Assembly: GCF_016648105.1 (NCBI RefSeq)
Contig: NZ_JACVVE010000032.1
Span: 1-64,000, forward strand
Reading direction: 5' to 3'
DNA length: 64,000 bases
From: Pseudomonas sp. S31
Lineage (GTDB): Bacteria > Pseudomonadota > Gammaproteobacteria > Pseudomonadales > Pseudomonadaceae
The notes below the pieces were generated by a model. It ran no database searches and was not told the DNA's origin. It was given only the letters and a program-made list of their open reading frames with translations. Shown here in pieces: positions 42,054 to 50,651 of the stretch. Each line of letters begins with the position of its first letter. The stretch's first letter is position 1. The translations under genes and the position numbers were made by a program.

Positions 42054-43676
42054 ATGCGCTTATCCCGTGCATTTCCTACCCCCGCGCGCCCGTTGGCGCT
42101 GTCACTCGCCGTCGCTCTAGCCCCCTTGCTTGCCCAGGCCGACCCGGCCGCCGATCCCCCGGCCGATGCCAGGGCGTTGCTCACGACCAAGTGCGGCGCC
42201 TGCCACCTGCCGGTCGAAGGCGGCGGCCTCAACCGCATCGATCAGTCACGCCGCAGCCCTGAGGGTTGGGACATGACCATCGGCAGGATGATTGCCGCCC
42301 ATGGCCTGACCTTGACCGCGAACGAGCGCCTGACCTTGGTCAAGTACCTCGCCGACAGCCATGGCCTGGCACCCGAGGAGTCCGCTCCTCGGCGCTACCT
42401 GCTGGGACGTGACTTCACCCGCGTCGAGACTCCTGACGACAAGCTGGTGGCGCAGACCTGCGCCCGCTGCCATTCGTACGGACGCATCGCCCTGCAGCGG
42501 CGCACCGAAGACGACTGGCGCAAGCTGGCCAACTTCCACGTCGGCCAGTTCCCGACCATCGAGATCCAGCAGGCCGGCCGCGACCGCAACTGGTGGGAAA
42601 TCGCCTCGCAGCAGATTCCCAAGCGGCTGGGTTCGCGCTATGCGTTCGAGTCCGAGGCCTGGAGCGACTGGCTCAAGCACCAGGTCGTGGCGCCGACCGG
42701 AAGCTGGCGGATCACCGGCCACCGCCCGGGCTGGGGCTTTTATGAGGGGGTGGCGACGGTGGCCGCCGATGGCACCGACCACTTCAAGGTTTCGATGCAG
42801 ATGAACTATGCCAATGGCCAGCAGGAGACCGCCGAAGGCAAGGCCGTGCTGTTTACCGGCTACGAATGGCGGGCGACCGTGCGCCAGGGTGGCCAGGAGA
42901 TCCAGCAGGTATTCGCCCTGACCGCCGACGGCCAGACCCTCAAGGGGCGCTGGTTCCAGCCTGGAATCGACTCGATCGGTGGCACCCTCGAGGCGGTGCG
43001 GGCCGATGCCGGCAGCATGGCGCGTCTGCTGGCCGTGCAACCTGCCGCCATCAAGGCCGGTACCACGCAGAAGGTCACGCTCTACGGCAGCAACCTCAAG
43101 GGAGAGGTCGCGCTGGGCGATGGCATCAGCGCCAAGGTGCTGGAAAGCACGGCGGACAAGGTGGTGGTCGAGGCGACTGCCGCCCGGGGGGCCGAGGCCG
43201 GTGCGCGCGCAGTGCGTGTTGGCAGTGCGAAGCTGGCGGCTGGCCTGGCGTTGTACCAGACCGTCGACTTCATCGTCATCGAGCCTGGGCAGGCGATGGC
43301 TCGCGTCGGCGCCAACCAGGGCGCCATGCCCAAGGTACCGGTGCAGTTCGAGTCGGTCGCCTACGCCTACGGCCCGGACGGTAAGCCTGGCACCGACGAT
43401 GACATCCGCCTGGGCTACATGCCGGCCACCTGGTCGGTGGACAACGCCACCCCCTATGCCGTGTCGATGAACGACGTGCACTTCGCCGGCAAGCTCGACG
43501 CCAACGGCCTGTTCGTGCCGGGCGAGGCGGGACCCAACCCGCAGCGCAAGTTCCACACCAACAACGCCGGCGACCTCGAGGTCACCGCGGTGGTGCAGGA
43601 CGGCGAGCGCAAGGTGCAGGCCAGCAAGCCTCTTGTCGTCACCGTGCAGCGCTGGAACGACCCACCCGTTCGCTGA
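42054..43676 (+). CDS. qhpA: quinohemoprotein amine dehydrogenase alpha subunit
   Basis: A 540-residue periplasmic di-heme subunit. A signal peptide ends at AQA (about residue 29). The two heme c sites are Cys47-G-A-Cys50-His51 and Cys136-A-R-Cys139-His140. Beta-rich domains follow (Ig-like, with GTTQKVTLYGSNL near 345). The enzyme oxidises primary amines to aldehydes in the periplasm and passes electrons through the hemes. The start has GGGAG 7 bases upstream. It heads an operon with the maturase and the other two subunits. Confidence 0.93.
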   Translation: MRLSRAFPTPARPLALSLAVALAPLLAQADPAADPPADARALLTTKCGACHLPVEGGGLNRIDQSRRSPEGWDMTIGRMIAAHGLTLTANERLTLVKYLADSHGLAPEESAPRRYLLGRDFTRVETPDDKLVAQTCARCHSYGRIALQRRTEDDWRKLANFHVGQFPTIEIQQAGRDRNWWEIASQQIPKRLGSRYAFESEAWSDWLKHQVVAPTGSWRITGHRPGWGFYEGVATVAADGTDHFKVSMQMNYANGQQETAEGKAVLFTGYEWRATVRQGGQEIQQVFALTADGQTLKGRWFQPGIDSIGGTLEAVRADAGSMARLLAVQPAAIKAGTTQKVTLYGSNLKGEVALGDGISAKVLESTADKVVVEATAARGAEAGARAVRVGSAKLAAGLALYQTVDFIVIEPGQAMARVGANQGAMPKVPVQFESVAYAYGPDGKPGTDDDIRLGYMPATWSVDNATPYAVSMNDVHFAGKLDANGLFVPGEAGPNPQRKFHTNNAGDLEVTAVVQDGERKVQASKPLVVTVQRWNDPPVR

Positions 43677-43694
43677 ATCATCGAGGAGCACGCC

Positions 43695-45128
43695 ATGGGC
43701 AATCTATTCGTCAATCGCTTCAGTTTTCACGATGTCAAACTCGGTGATCGGCATGTGCTGTTCCATATCCCGTCCAGCGGCCTGTTCGAGCTGGACGAGG
43801 TGGGGGGTGAGCTGATCGACTACCTGAAGACCCACGAGGAGATATCCTTCGCCGGCCTGCAGGCAACCTTCAACGGCTCGGTGCAGCCCGCCGACCTCGC
43901 GCAGACCCTGGAGAACTTTCGCGAGCTGTCGATCCTCGGCGAGGCACCGGGCCAGCCCGACGCGGGGATGGACGTGCGCATCACCGAGTTCCCCATCAGC
44001 ACGGTGGTGCTGAACGTCAACACCGGCTGCAACCTGAGCTGCACCTACTGCTACAAGGAAGACCTCGACGTGCCCACCAAGGGCCGGCGAATGACCTTCG
44101 ACACGGCGCGCAAGAGCATCGAACTGTTGCTGGCCGAGGGCGCCATGCATGCCCGCATCAATGTGATCTTCTTCGGCGGCGAGCCGCTGACCAACCTGCC
44201 GCTGATCAAGCAGGTGGTCGAGTATGCTGAGGGGCGTTGCCGCGAGCTGGGCAAGCAGGTCGACTTCTCGATGACCACCAACGCCACCATGCTCACCGAA
44301 GAGATCGTCGACTACCTCGATCGCCACCGCTTCGGCATCTCCATCAGCATGGACGGGCCGCAGGCGGTGCACGATCGTCGGCGCATCACGGTCAGCGGCC
44401 AGGGCACCTACGCCGTGGTCGCGGCCAAGTCGCGGATGCTGCTCGAACGCTACCGCTCCAAGCCGGTTGGCGTGCGCGTTACGCTGACCTCGGGCTTCAC
44501 CGATGTGCTGGCCATCCATGCGCACCTCAAGGACGACCTGGGCTTTGCCGAGGTCGGCGTGGCGCCGGCCACTTCGGGGGCAGTCACGGCCTTCAACTTG
44601 CAGGCGGACGAACTGCGCCAGGTGTTCGACAGCATGAAGACTCTGGGGCTGGCCTACCGCGACGCGGCCCTGGCTGGACGCAACAATGGCTTTTCCAACA
44701 TGCACCAGCTGATGAGCGACCTCTACGAGGGGCGCAAGAAGGCCTTGCCTTGCGGGGCGGGAGTGGGCTTGCTGGCGGTCGATCACAAGGGCGACCTGAA
44801 CCTGTGCCATCGCTTCACCGGTTCCGACATGCCGTTGTTCGGCAATGTCGACGACGGCATCGCCAAGCAGGCGCTCGGCAGCTTCCTCGAAGACGCCACC
44901 CAGCGCACCGGCAAGGGCTGTTCTACCTGCCAGATCCGCAACCTCTGTGTCGGCGGTTGTTACCACGAGTCCTACGCCCGCTTCGGCGACCCGCACTCAC
45001 CGACCTACCACTACTGCGACCTGATGCGCGAGTGGGTCGATTTCGGCATTGCGATCTACATGGAGATCCTGCAGAAGAACCCGCGCTTCTTCCAGACCCA
45101 CCTGAGCAACCGGAGTGCCCAGCCATGA
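43695..45128 (+). CDS. qhpD: radical SAM maturase of the QHNDH gamma subunit
   Basis: A 477-residue radical SAM/SPASM enzyme. The SAM cluster motif is Cys112-x3-Cys116-x2-Cys119 (CNLSCTYC). The C-terminal SPASM cysteines are in CSTCQIRNLCVGGCYHESY and the later HYC. QhpD forms the intrapeptidyl Cys-to-Asp/Glu thioether bonds in the gamma subunit before export. The gene overlaps the gamma-subunit gene by 4 bp (ATGA), consistent with co-translational handling of its substrate. Confidence 0.93.
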   Translation: MGNLFVNRFSFHDVKLGDRHVLFHIPSSGLFELDEVGGELIDYLKTHEEISFAGLQATFNGSVQPADLAQTLENFRELSILGEAPGQPDAGMDVRITEFPISTVVLNVNTGCNLSCTYCYKEDLDVPTKGRRMTFDTARKSIELLLAEGAMHARINVIFFGGEPLTNLPLIKQVVEYAEGRCRELGKQVDFSMTTNATMLTEEIVDYLDRHRFGISISMDGPQAVHDRRRITVSGQGTYAVVAAKSRMLLERYRSKPVGVRVTLTSGFTDVLAIHAHLKDDLGFAEVGVAPATSGAVTAFNLQADELRQVFDSMKTLGLAYRDAALAGRNNGFSNMHQLMSDLYEGRKKALPCGAGVGLLAVDHKGDLNLCHRFTGSDMPLFGNVDDGIAKQALGSFLEDATQRTGKGCSTCQIRNLCVGGCYHESYARFGDPHSPTYHYCDLMREWVDFGIAIYMEILQKNPRFFQTHLSNRSAQP

Positions 45129-45442
45129 ACCATATGAAACCGATGAACATGAAGGCGCACCAGGTCGAGGTGGCCGTGGAGCAGGGGGCGGCCGACGAGG
45201 TCGTGGCGATGTCGGCGGTGGTCGGCTGTTCGACCACCTTCGACCCCGGTTGGGAGGTCGACCCGTTCCTTGGCGTCGCCGGCCTGTGCCAACCGATGGA
45301 GGCCGACCTGTACGGCTGCTCCGACCCGTGCTGGTGGCCAGCCCAGGTGCCGGACTCGATGCATACCTACCCGCAGTGGAGCGAGGGGCAAGACTCCGCG
45401 CCGAACGACTGGGCCAATCTCAAGGCGGTCTTCCCCAAATAA
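45125..45442 (+). CDS. qhpC: quinohemoprotein amine dehydrogenase gamma subunit (CTQ-bearing)
   Basis: A 105-residue precursor with a 28-residue leader lacking a Sec-type hydrophobic core. The residues known to be modified in this subunit are all present: Cys35/Glu44, Cys55/Asp61 and Cys69/Asp77 for thioether bridges, and Cys65/Trp71 for the cysteine tryptophylquinone cofactor. They equal mature positions 7/16, 27/33, 41/49 and 37/43. The ATG overlaps the maturase stop codon. The small size and overlap make it easy to miss. Confidence 0.92.
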   Translation: MNHMKPMNMKAHQVEVAVEQGAADEVVAMSAVVGCSTTFDPGWEVDPFLGVAGLCQPMEADLYGCSDPCWWPAQVPDSMHTYPQWSEGQDSAPNDWANLKAVFPK

Positions 45443-45462
45443 CGCCCGAGCGGAGCGATCTC

Positions 45463-46563
45463 ATGAACGATCACAAGACATTGCAAGCACTGCTGGGCTT
45501 TGTTTGCCTGGGGTTGGCCCTGCTGAGCCAATCGGCCGTGGCCAAAGACTACCTGGTGACCGCAGCCAGGCCCAACCTGGTCATCGTCGCCGATGCCGCC
45601 GAGCGAAAGGTGGTCAAGACTTTCCACATTCCCAACACCTCGATGGGCAACAGCCCCGGCGCGTTGGCCGTATCGAAGGACGGCAAGGTCGCCTACGTCA
45701 TCCACAACCGTTGGGAGACGGTGTCGGGAATAGACCTGGAAACCGGCAAGGAGGTATTCCGCGCCGAGCTGTCGTCGCCCGGTATCCGCGCCAAGGCACC
45801 TTACGCCATCGATGTCAGCCCTGATGGCAAGGAGCTGGTGGTGTTCGTCAATCCGACCCAGATGCTGCCGGGTGAATACCATGTGCAGGACTCCTACGTG
45901 GCGGTGTATGACACCGCCAGCGGGCTGAAGGCCGAGCCGGTGCGCAAGTTGCAGGTACCACGGCGGGTGACCACCCTGATCTATTCGCCGGATGCCTCGC
46001 GGCTGTATGCCTTCAGCTGGGAGATGCTGGTGCTCGATCCCAAGACCGGCAAGCAGATCGGCGAGCACCCGTGGCGCAGCTGGAAGCGCCCTGGGTACGG
46101 CGAGCCCGATACCCTGGCGATCTGGCCGCAGTTCGAGCAGTCGGGGGAATACGCCACCCCGTACTACATCAACCATACCGGGGCGGATGGCAAGACCGTG
46201 CAGAAGGCCGGGGTCTGGGCGCTGGACCTGGCCAAGGACACGGTGCGCTTCCACGAATTCGAGGATGCGTCGGTGGTGCTGTTCAGCACGGCGATCAACC
46301 CGGTGCGGCGCAACGAGGCCTATACCGTGTATACCCAGCTGACCAAGACCGATGTGGACACCGGCAAGCTGATCAAGCGCATCGACCTCGACCATACCTA
46401 CTACAACGTCAACGTCTCCACCGATGGCAAGGAGCTGTACATCGGTGGCACGGTGGACGATATCGCGGTGTACGACTCCGAGACGCTGGAGCAGAAGGGC
46501 AAGATCATGATTCCGGGAGGCGGTGACCAGGTACTGACCTCGCTGCGGGTGGTGCAACGCTGA
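45463..46563 (+). CDS. qhpB: quinohemoprotein amine dehydrogenase beta subunit
   Basis: A 366-residue periplasmic beta-propeller subunit. The signal peptide ends at AVA (about residue 27). It has repeated propeller blades with VSPDGKELVVFVNP- and STDGKELYIGGT-type motifs. It assembles with the alpha and gamma subunits. The ATG has a GGAG site 7 bases upstream, and the gene is 20 bp after the gamma-subunit gene. The order A-D-C-B equals that of the Paracoccus qhp operon; the further qhpE, F and G genes do not follow. Confidence 0.9.
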   Translation: MNDHKTLQALLGFVCLGLALLSQSAVAKDYLVTAARPNLVIVADAAERKVVKTFHIPNTSMGNSPGALAVSKDGKVAYVIHNRWETVSGIDLETGKEVFRAELSSPGIRAKAPYAIDVSPDGKELVVFVNPTQMLPGEYHVQDSYVAVYDTASGLKAEPVRKLQVPRRVTTLIYSPDASRLYAFSWEMLVLDPKTGKQIGEHPWRSWKRPGYGEPDTLAIWPQFEQSGEYATPYYINHTGADGKTVQKAGVWALDLAKDTVRFHEFEDASVVLFSTAINPVRRNEAYTVYTQLTKTDVDTGKLIKRIDLDHTYYNVNVSTDGKELYIGGTVDDIAVYDSETLEQKGKIMIPGGGDQVLTSLRVVQR

Positions 46564-46565
46564 AC

Positions 46566-46577
46566 CGCTCCTACAGG
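46566..46577. repeat. REP half-unit relic
   Basis: CCGCTCCTACAG immediately after the qhpB stop codon equals the outer half of the REP core seen elsewhere in the window. There is no partner within 100 bp. Probably a decayed element. Confidence 0.45.
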
Positions 46578-46595
46578 GGGCGCAAGCGGCGTATC

Positions 46596-47627
46596 ATGTC
46601 GGCACTCCGCCAACCGATCGAGGTGCGCGTGTTCCGTTTCCTGGTCATCGTCTTCCCGTACTTCAATGCCGCAGCCACCACGGCGTTCGTCGACCCTTTC
46701 CGCGCTGCCAACTACCTGGCGGGAGAGAGCCGTTTCCACTGGGAATTCGCCTCGGTAGAGGGCGGTGGCATCCGCGCCTCCAACGGCATGGACCTGTTCA
46801 CCCAGTCGCTGGCCAACCTACGCGAGCAGCCCTGGGATCTGGTCATGCTGTCGTGTAGTTGGTCGCCCGAGCAGCACCATAGCCCCTACCTGCAGGGCCT
46901 GCTGCGTACCTGGGCAAGCAAGGGTTGCATGCTCGCCGGGTTGGACACCGGCACCTTCCTGCTGGCCGAGGCGGGCCTGCTCGCCGGGCGCAAGGCCACC
47001 GGGCACTACGAGCACATCGATGCGCTGATCGAGCTGTACCCGGATGTCACCATCGTCGAGGACCTTTACGTCTTCGACCAGAACCGTATCACCTGCTGCG
47101 GCGGCGCGGCCGCTACGGACACCGCCTTGCAACTGATCCGCAACCTGCACGGCGAGACCCTGGCCAACGAGGCGGCGCGCTACGTCTTCCACCAGCAGTT
47201 CCGGCCCGGCAGCACGCAGCAGAACCCTGAAGCGCAGCAACCGCTTGGCCATACCATTCCGCTGGTGGTGAAGCAGGCGATCAAACTCATGGAGACGCAC
47301 CTCGAAGAGGTCATCAGCATTCCGCAAATCTGCGAACGAGTGGGCATCTCGCAACGCCAGCTGGACCGGCTGTTTCGCCAGGTGGTGCACAAGACGCCGG
47401 CCCTCTACTACCGCGACATCCGCCTGGATCGCGCGCGTGGGCTGGTGACCCAGACCGACCTGGCGCTGACCAAGGTCGGCGTGGCGGCCGGCTTTCCCAA
47501 TCAGTCGCACTTCAGCCGCATCTACCGCGAACGCTTCGGCCTGACGCCGCGCAAGGACCGCCAGGAAGGGCGTGTGCCGTTCGACTATCGGGCCTGGCCG
47601 ATGCACCAGGCCGGCAAGGAGCGCTGA
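46596..47627 (+). CDS. GlxA/AraC-family regulator (CdhR/GbdR-like)
   Basis: A 343-residue regulator with a DJ-1/PfpI-like N-terminal domain (about 12-200, LAGLDTGTFLLAEAGLLAG and the GGAAATDTALQLI segment) and a C-terminal AraC domain (about 235-330, ISIPQICERVGISQRQLDRLF). Close relatives in Pseudomonas (CdhR, GbdR) activate carnitine and glycine betaine catabolism. It precedes the quaternary-ammonium operon on the same strand, which supports that role. An AraC of the amine operon is the alternative. Confidence 0.85.
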   Translation: MSALRQPIEVRVFRFLVIVFPYFNAAATTAFVDPFRAANYLAGESRFHWEFASVEGGGIRASNGMDLFTQSLANLREQPWDLVMLSCSWSPEQHHSPYLQGLLRTWASKGCMLAGLDTGTFLLAEAGLLAGRKATGHYEHIDALIELYPDVTIVEDLYVFDQNRITCCGGAAATDTALQLIRNLHGETLANEAARYVFHQQFRPGSTQQNPEAQQPLGHTIPLVVKQAIKLMETHLEEVISIPQICERVGISQRQLDRLFRQVVHKTPALYYRDIRLDRARGLVTQTDLALTKVGVAAGFPNQSHFSRIYRERFGLTPRKDRQEGRVPFDYRAWPMHQAGKER

Positions 47628-47633
47628 ACGCAT

Positions 47634-47677
47634 GTCGTTTTTCGCGCGATTGTGGCGAGCACATACCTAAAAACGAC
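47634..47677 (+). promoter_or_regulatory. spaced inverted repeat upstream of the quaternary-ammonium operon
   Basis: GTCGTTTTT (47634-47642) and AAAAACGAC (47669-47677) are exact reverse complements, 26 bp apart. They begin right after the regulator gene and lie about 120 bp upstream of the Rieske oxygenase start. A candidate site for the GlxA-type activator. Confidence 0.45.
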
Positions 47678-47798
47678 AATGGCCGAATAAGCACAAAGCG
47701 CGGCGGTTTTTAAACATTTCCGCTCGCGAACTCAGACGAATATCAACCCCACAGAACGGGCAGATCCCCAAGCCCGTGATAATAAAAGGGCCGTTGAT

Positions 47799-48941
47799 AT
47801 GACTGAGTTGCTGCATCCTCGCCAATTCGAATCGATCAAGCAGGGGTACGACCCGGACCCATTGCGCTCCCAATCCCTGCGCGCCGACGCCTATGTCGAC
47901 CCCGAGTGGTTCCGCCTCGACCAGCAGGCGATCATCGCCCAGTCGTGGCAGTGGGTCTGCCACGTCGAGAAGGTCCGCGAGCCTGGCAGTTACACCACGG
48001 TGAACGTCGCCGGCATGCCCATCGCCGTGGTACGTGACCAGGACGGCACCCTGCGCGCCTTCTACAACGTGTGCAAGCACCGCGCCCACCCGGTGCTGCA
48101 AGGCGAGGGCAAGACCCGGCGCATCGTCTGCCCCTACCATTCCTGGTGCTACGGCCTCAACGGCAGCCTGGTGGCTGCGCCGCATGTGGGCGGGCTCAAG
48201 GACTTCGACAAGGAGGAAATCCATCTCACCCCGGTACAGGTCGAGGTGTTCTGCGGCTTCGTCTACGTCAACCTCGACCCGCAAGCCGCGCCGCTGCGCG
48301 AGCAGTCCGGTGACCTGGCCAAGGAAATCCTGCACTGGGCGCCGGACATCGAGAAGCTCACCTTCGGCCACCGCCTGACCTACGAGATCAAGTCGAACTG
48401 GAAGAACGTGGTCGACAATTTCCTCGAGTGCTACCACTGCCCGACGGCGCACAAGGACTTCTGCACCCTGGTCGACATGGACACCTACAAGGTGCAGACC
48501 CACGGTATCTACTCGAGTCACATGGCCGAGGCCGGCAAGGGCCAGAATTCGGCCTACGACGTGTCCAAGGCCAGCGTGCGCACCCATGCGGTGTGGTGGC
48601 TGTGGCCCAACACCTGCCTGATGCGCTACCCAGGGCGCAGCTCGATGATCGTACTCAACATCGTGCCCATGGGCCCGGACCGCACCTTCGAGACCTACGA
48701 CTTCTTCCTCGAGACGCCCGAGCCCGACGACATGGAGCGCGAGGCCATCCGCTACCTGGATGAAGTGCTGCAGGTCGAGGACATCTCGCTGGTGGAGAAC
48801 GTCCAGCGCGGCATGCAGACCCCGGCCTTCGACCAGGGCCGCATCGTCACCGACCCCAATGGCTCGGGCAAGTCCGAACACGCGCTGCACCACTTCCACG
48901 GCCTGGTACTCGAGGCCTATGCACGGAGCGTGAAACCATGA
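47799..48941 (+). CDS. Rieske non-heme iron oxygenase (CntA/GbcA-like)
   Basis: A 380-residue oxygenase. The Rieske ligands are Cys92-K-His94 and Cys111-P-Y-His114. The mononuclear iron histidines are His213 and His218 in LECYHCPTAHKDF, with bridging Glu210 in place of Asp, as in carnitine monooxygenase CntA and relatives. The C-terminal part also resembles CntA (ENVQRGMQT, GSGKSEHALHHFH). It likely cleaves or demethylates a quaternary ammonium compound, using the reductase encoded at 53819. It overlaps the SDR gene by 4 bp, so it heads a coupled operon. Confidence 0.87.
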   Translation: MTELLHPRQFESIKQGYDPDPLRSQSLRADAYVDPEWFRLDQQAIIAQSWQWVCHVEKVREPGSYTTVNVAGMPIAVVRDQDGTLRAFYNVCKHRAHPVLQGEGKTRRIVCPYHSWCYGLNGSLVAAPHVGGLKDFDKEEIHLTPVQVEVFCGFVYVNLDPQAAPLREQSGDLAKEILHWAPDIEKLTFGHRLTYEIKSNWKNVVDNFLECYHCPTAHKDFCTLVDMDTYKVQTHGIYSSHMAEAGKGQNSAYDVSKASVRTHAVWWLWPNTCLMRYPGRSSMIVLNIVPMGPDRTFETYDFFLETPEPDDMEREAIRYLDEVLQVEDISLVENVQRGMQTPAFDQGRIVTDPNGSGKSEHALHHFHGLVLEAYARSVKP

Positions 48942-49693
48942 GCGGCGCATTGGCGGGCAAGGTGGCGCTGGTCACCGGGGGAATCGGCGGCATTGGCAGG
49001 GCGGTCTGCGAGCGGCTGATCAGGGAAGGGGCGGTTGTCTACGCCGCGGACTTGTCCGACGGCGCGCCAGTGGTAGGTGCACGCGGCGCGCGCCTGGATG
49101 TCAGTGACGAAACCCAGGTGCAGGCGCTGATGCAGCGGGTGCAGCAGGCTCACGGGCGCCTCGATGTGCTGGTCAATGCAGCCGGTATCGAGGTGGAGCA
49201 GACCATCGAGCACACCAGCCTGGAGGTGTGGAACAAGGTGTTCGCGGTCAACGTCACCGGCACCTTCCTGGTCAGCAAGCATGCCTTGCCACTGCTGCGC
49301 GAGAGCACGGGGGCCAGCGTGATCAACTTCGGCTCCTACGACGGCTTCATCGCCGACCCTGGCCTGGCCGCCTATTGCGCCAGCAAGGGCGCGGTGCATG
49401 CCCTGACCCGGGCGATGGCCTGCGACCACGGCCCCGAGGGCATTCGCGTCAATGCCGTGTGCCCAGGCTACATCGACACGCCGATGCTGCGCAGTTTCTT
49501 CCAGGGCCACGGCGACATCGCCAGCCTGGAAAGCGCCGTGCGCGACGTGCATCCGACCCGCCGCTATGGCACGCCAGAGGACGTGGCCAACCTCGTCTAC
49601 TGGCTGGCCAGCGACGAGGCGCGCTACGCCAGCGGCCAGTTGTGGATTCTCGATGGTGGTCTGACCGCCCAAGTCCAACAAATGAAACTGTGA
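48938..49693 (+). CDS. short-chain dehydrogenase/reductase
   Basis: A 251-residue SDR with cofactor motif TGGIGGIGRA (13-22), NAAG motif, Ser in FGSYDG and catalytic Tyr-x3-Lys in AYCASKGA. A C-terminal YASGQLWILDGGL follows. It probably oxidises a hydroxyl group of the pathway substrate with NAD(P)+. It is translationally coupled to the Rieske gene (ATGA). A second SDR lies at 52080, so the two could act on opposite enantiomers or on successive intermediates. Confidence 0.9.
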   Translation: MSGALAGKVALVTGGIGGIGRAVCERLIREGAVVYAADLSDGAPVVGARGARLDVSDETQVQALMQRVQQAHGRLDVLVNAAGIEVEQTIEHTSLEVWNKVFAVNVTGTFLVSKHALPLLRESTGASVINFGSYDGFIADPGLAAYCASKGAVHALTRAMACDHGPEGIRVNAVCPGYIDTPMLRSFFQGHGDIASLESAVRDVHPTRRYGTPEDVANLVYWLASDEARYASGQLWILDGGLTAQVQQMKL

Positions 49694-49701
49694 GCCTTGC
49701 C

Positions 49702-50631
49702 ATGCCCAAATCCGTGATCATCACCTGCGCCACCACCGGTGGCGTGCACACCCCGACCATGTCGGAATACCTGCCGATCACCCCGCAGCAAATCGCCGAT
49801 TCGTCCATCGAGGCGGCGCAGGCGGGGGCTTCGATCATCCACCTGCATGCGCGCAACCCGGAAACCGGCAAGCCCGACCCGCGCCCGGAGCTGTTCCAGG
49901 ATTTCATGGGGCAGATCCACCGCCAGAGCGATGCGGTGCTCAACGTGTCCACCGGCGGTGGCCTGGGCATGACCCGCGAGGAGCGCCTGCGTGCGGCGCT
50001 GGCGGTAAGCCCGGAAATGGCCTCGCTGAACGTCGGCTCGATGAACTTCGGCATCTTCCCGATGAAGGCCAAGTACAGCAACTGGAAGCATGACTGGGAG
50101 CCGGCCTTTCTCGACAGCACCCGCGACTTCATCTTCCGCAACACCTTCGCCGACATCGAGTACATCGTCAAAGAGCTGGGCGAAGGCCATGGCACCCGTT
50201 TCGAGTTCGAATGCTACGACCTGGGCCACTTGTACAACCTGGCCTGGGTCATCGACCAGGGCTGGGTCAAGCCGCCATTCCTGATCCAGATCGTGTTCGG
50301 CGTGCTGGGCGGGGTGGGGGCCGACCTGGACAACCTGATGCACATGCACACGGTGGCGCAGAAGCTGTTCGGCAAGGACTACGAATGGTCGGTGCTGGCT
50401 GCGGGCAAGCACCAGATGTCTTTCGCCACGCAGGCGGCAATGCTCGGCGGCAACGTGCGCGTCGGCCTGGAAGACAGCCTGTTCATCGGTGCTGGCGAGA
50501 AAGCCAGGAGTAACGCCGAGCAGGTCCTGAAGATCCGCTCGATCGTCGAGAACCTGGGCTTGAAAGTGGCAACGCCTGAAGAAGCCCGGGCGCGCCTGGG
50601 CTTGAAAGGACGCGACAAGATCACCCTGTGA
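49702..50631 (+). CDS. beta-keto acid cleavage enzyme (BKACE, DUF849)
   Basis: A 309-residue BKACE-family protein. The zinc-binding HLHAR motif (HxH at about residues 47-49) and the TGGG segment are present. BKACE enzymes split a beta-keto acid with acetyl-CoA to give acetoacetate and a new CoA ester. In carnitine breakdown CdhC converts 3-dehydrocarnitine to betainyl-CoA. The N-terminus MPKSVIITCATTGG is typical. It lies 8 bp after the SDR gene. The exact beta-keto acid is inferred from the dehydrogenase and thioesterase neighbours. Confidence 0.85.
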   Translation: MPKSVIITCATTGGVHTPTMSEYLPITPQQIADSSIEAAQAGASIIHLHARNPETGKPDPRPELFQDFMGQIHRQSDAVLNVSTGGGLGMTREERLRAALAVSPEMASLNVGSMNFGIFPMKAKYSNWKHDWEPAFLDSTRDFIFRNTFADIEYIVKELGEGHGTRFEFECYDLGHLYNLAWVIDQGWVKPPFLIQIVFGVLGGVGADLDNLMHMHTVAQKLFGKDYEWSVLAAGKHQMSFATQAAMLGGNVRVGLEDSLFIGAGEKARSNAEQVLKIRSIVENLGLKVATPEEARARLGLKGRDKITL

Positions 50632-50651
50632 TTCGTGATTGGGGAAACACC

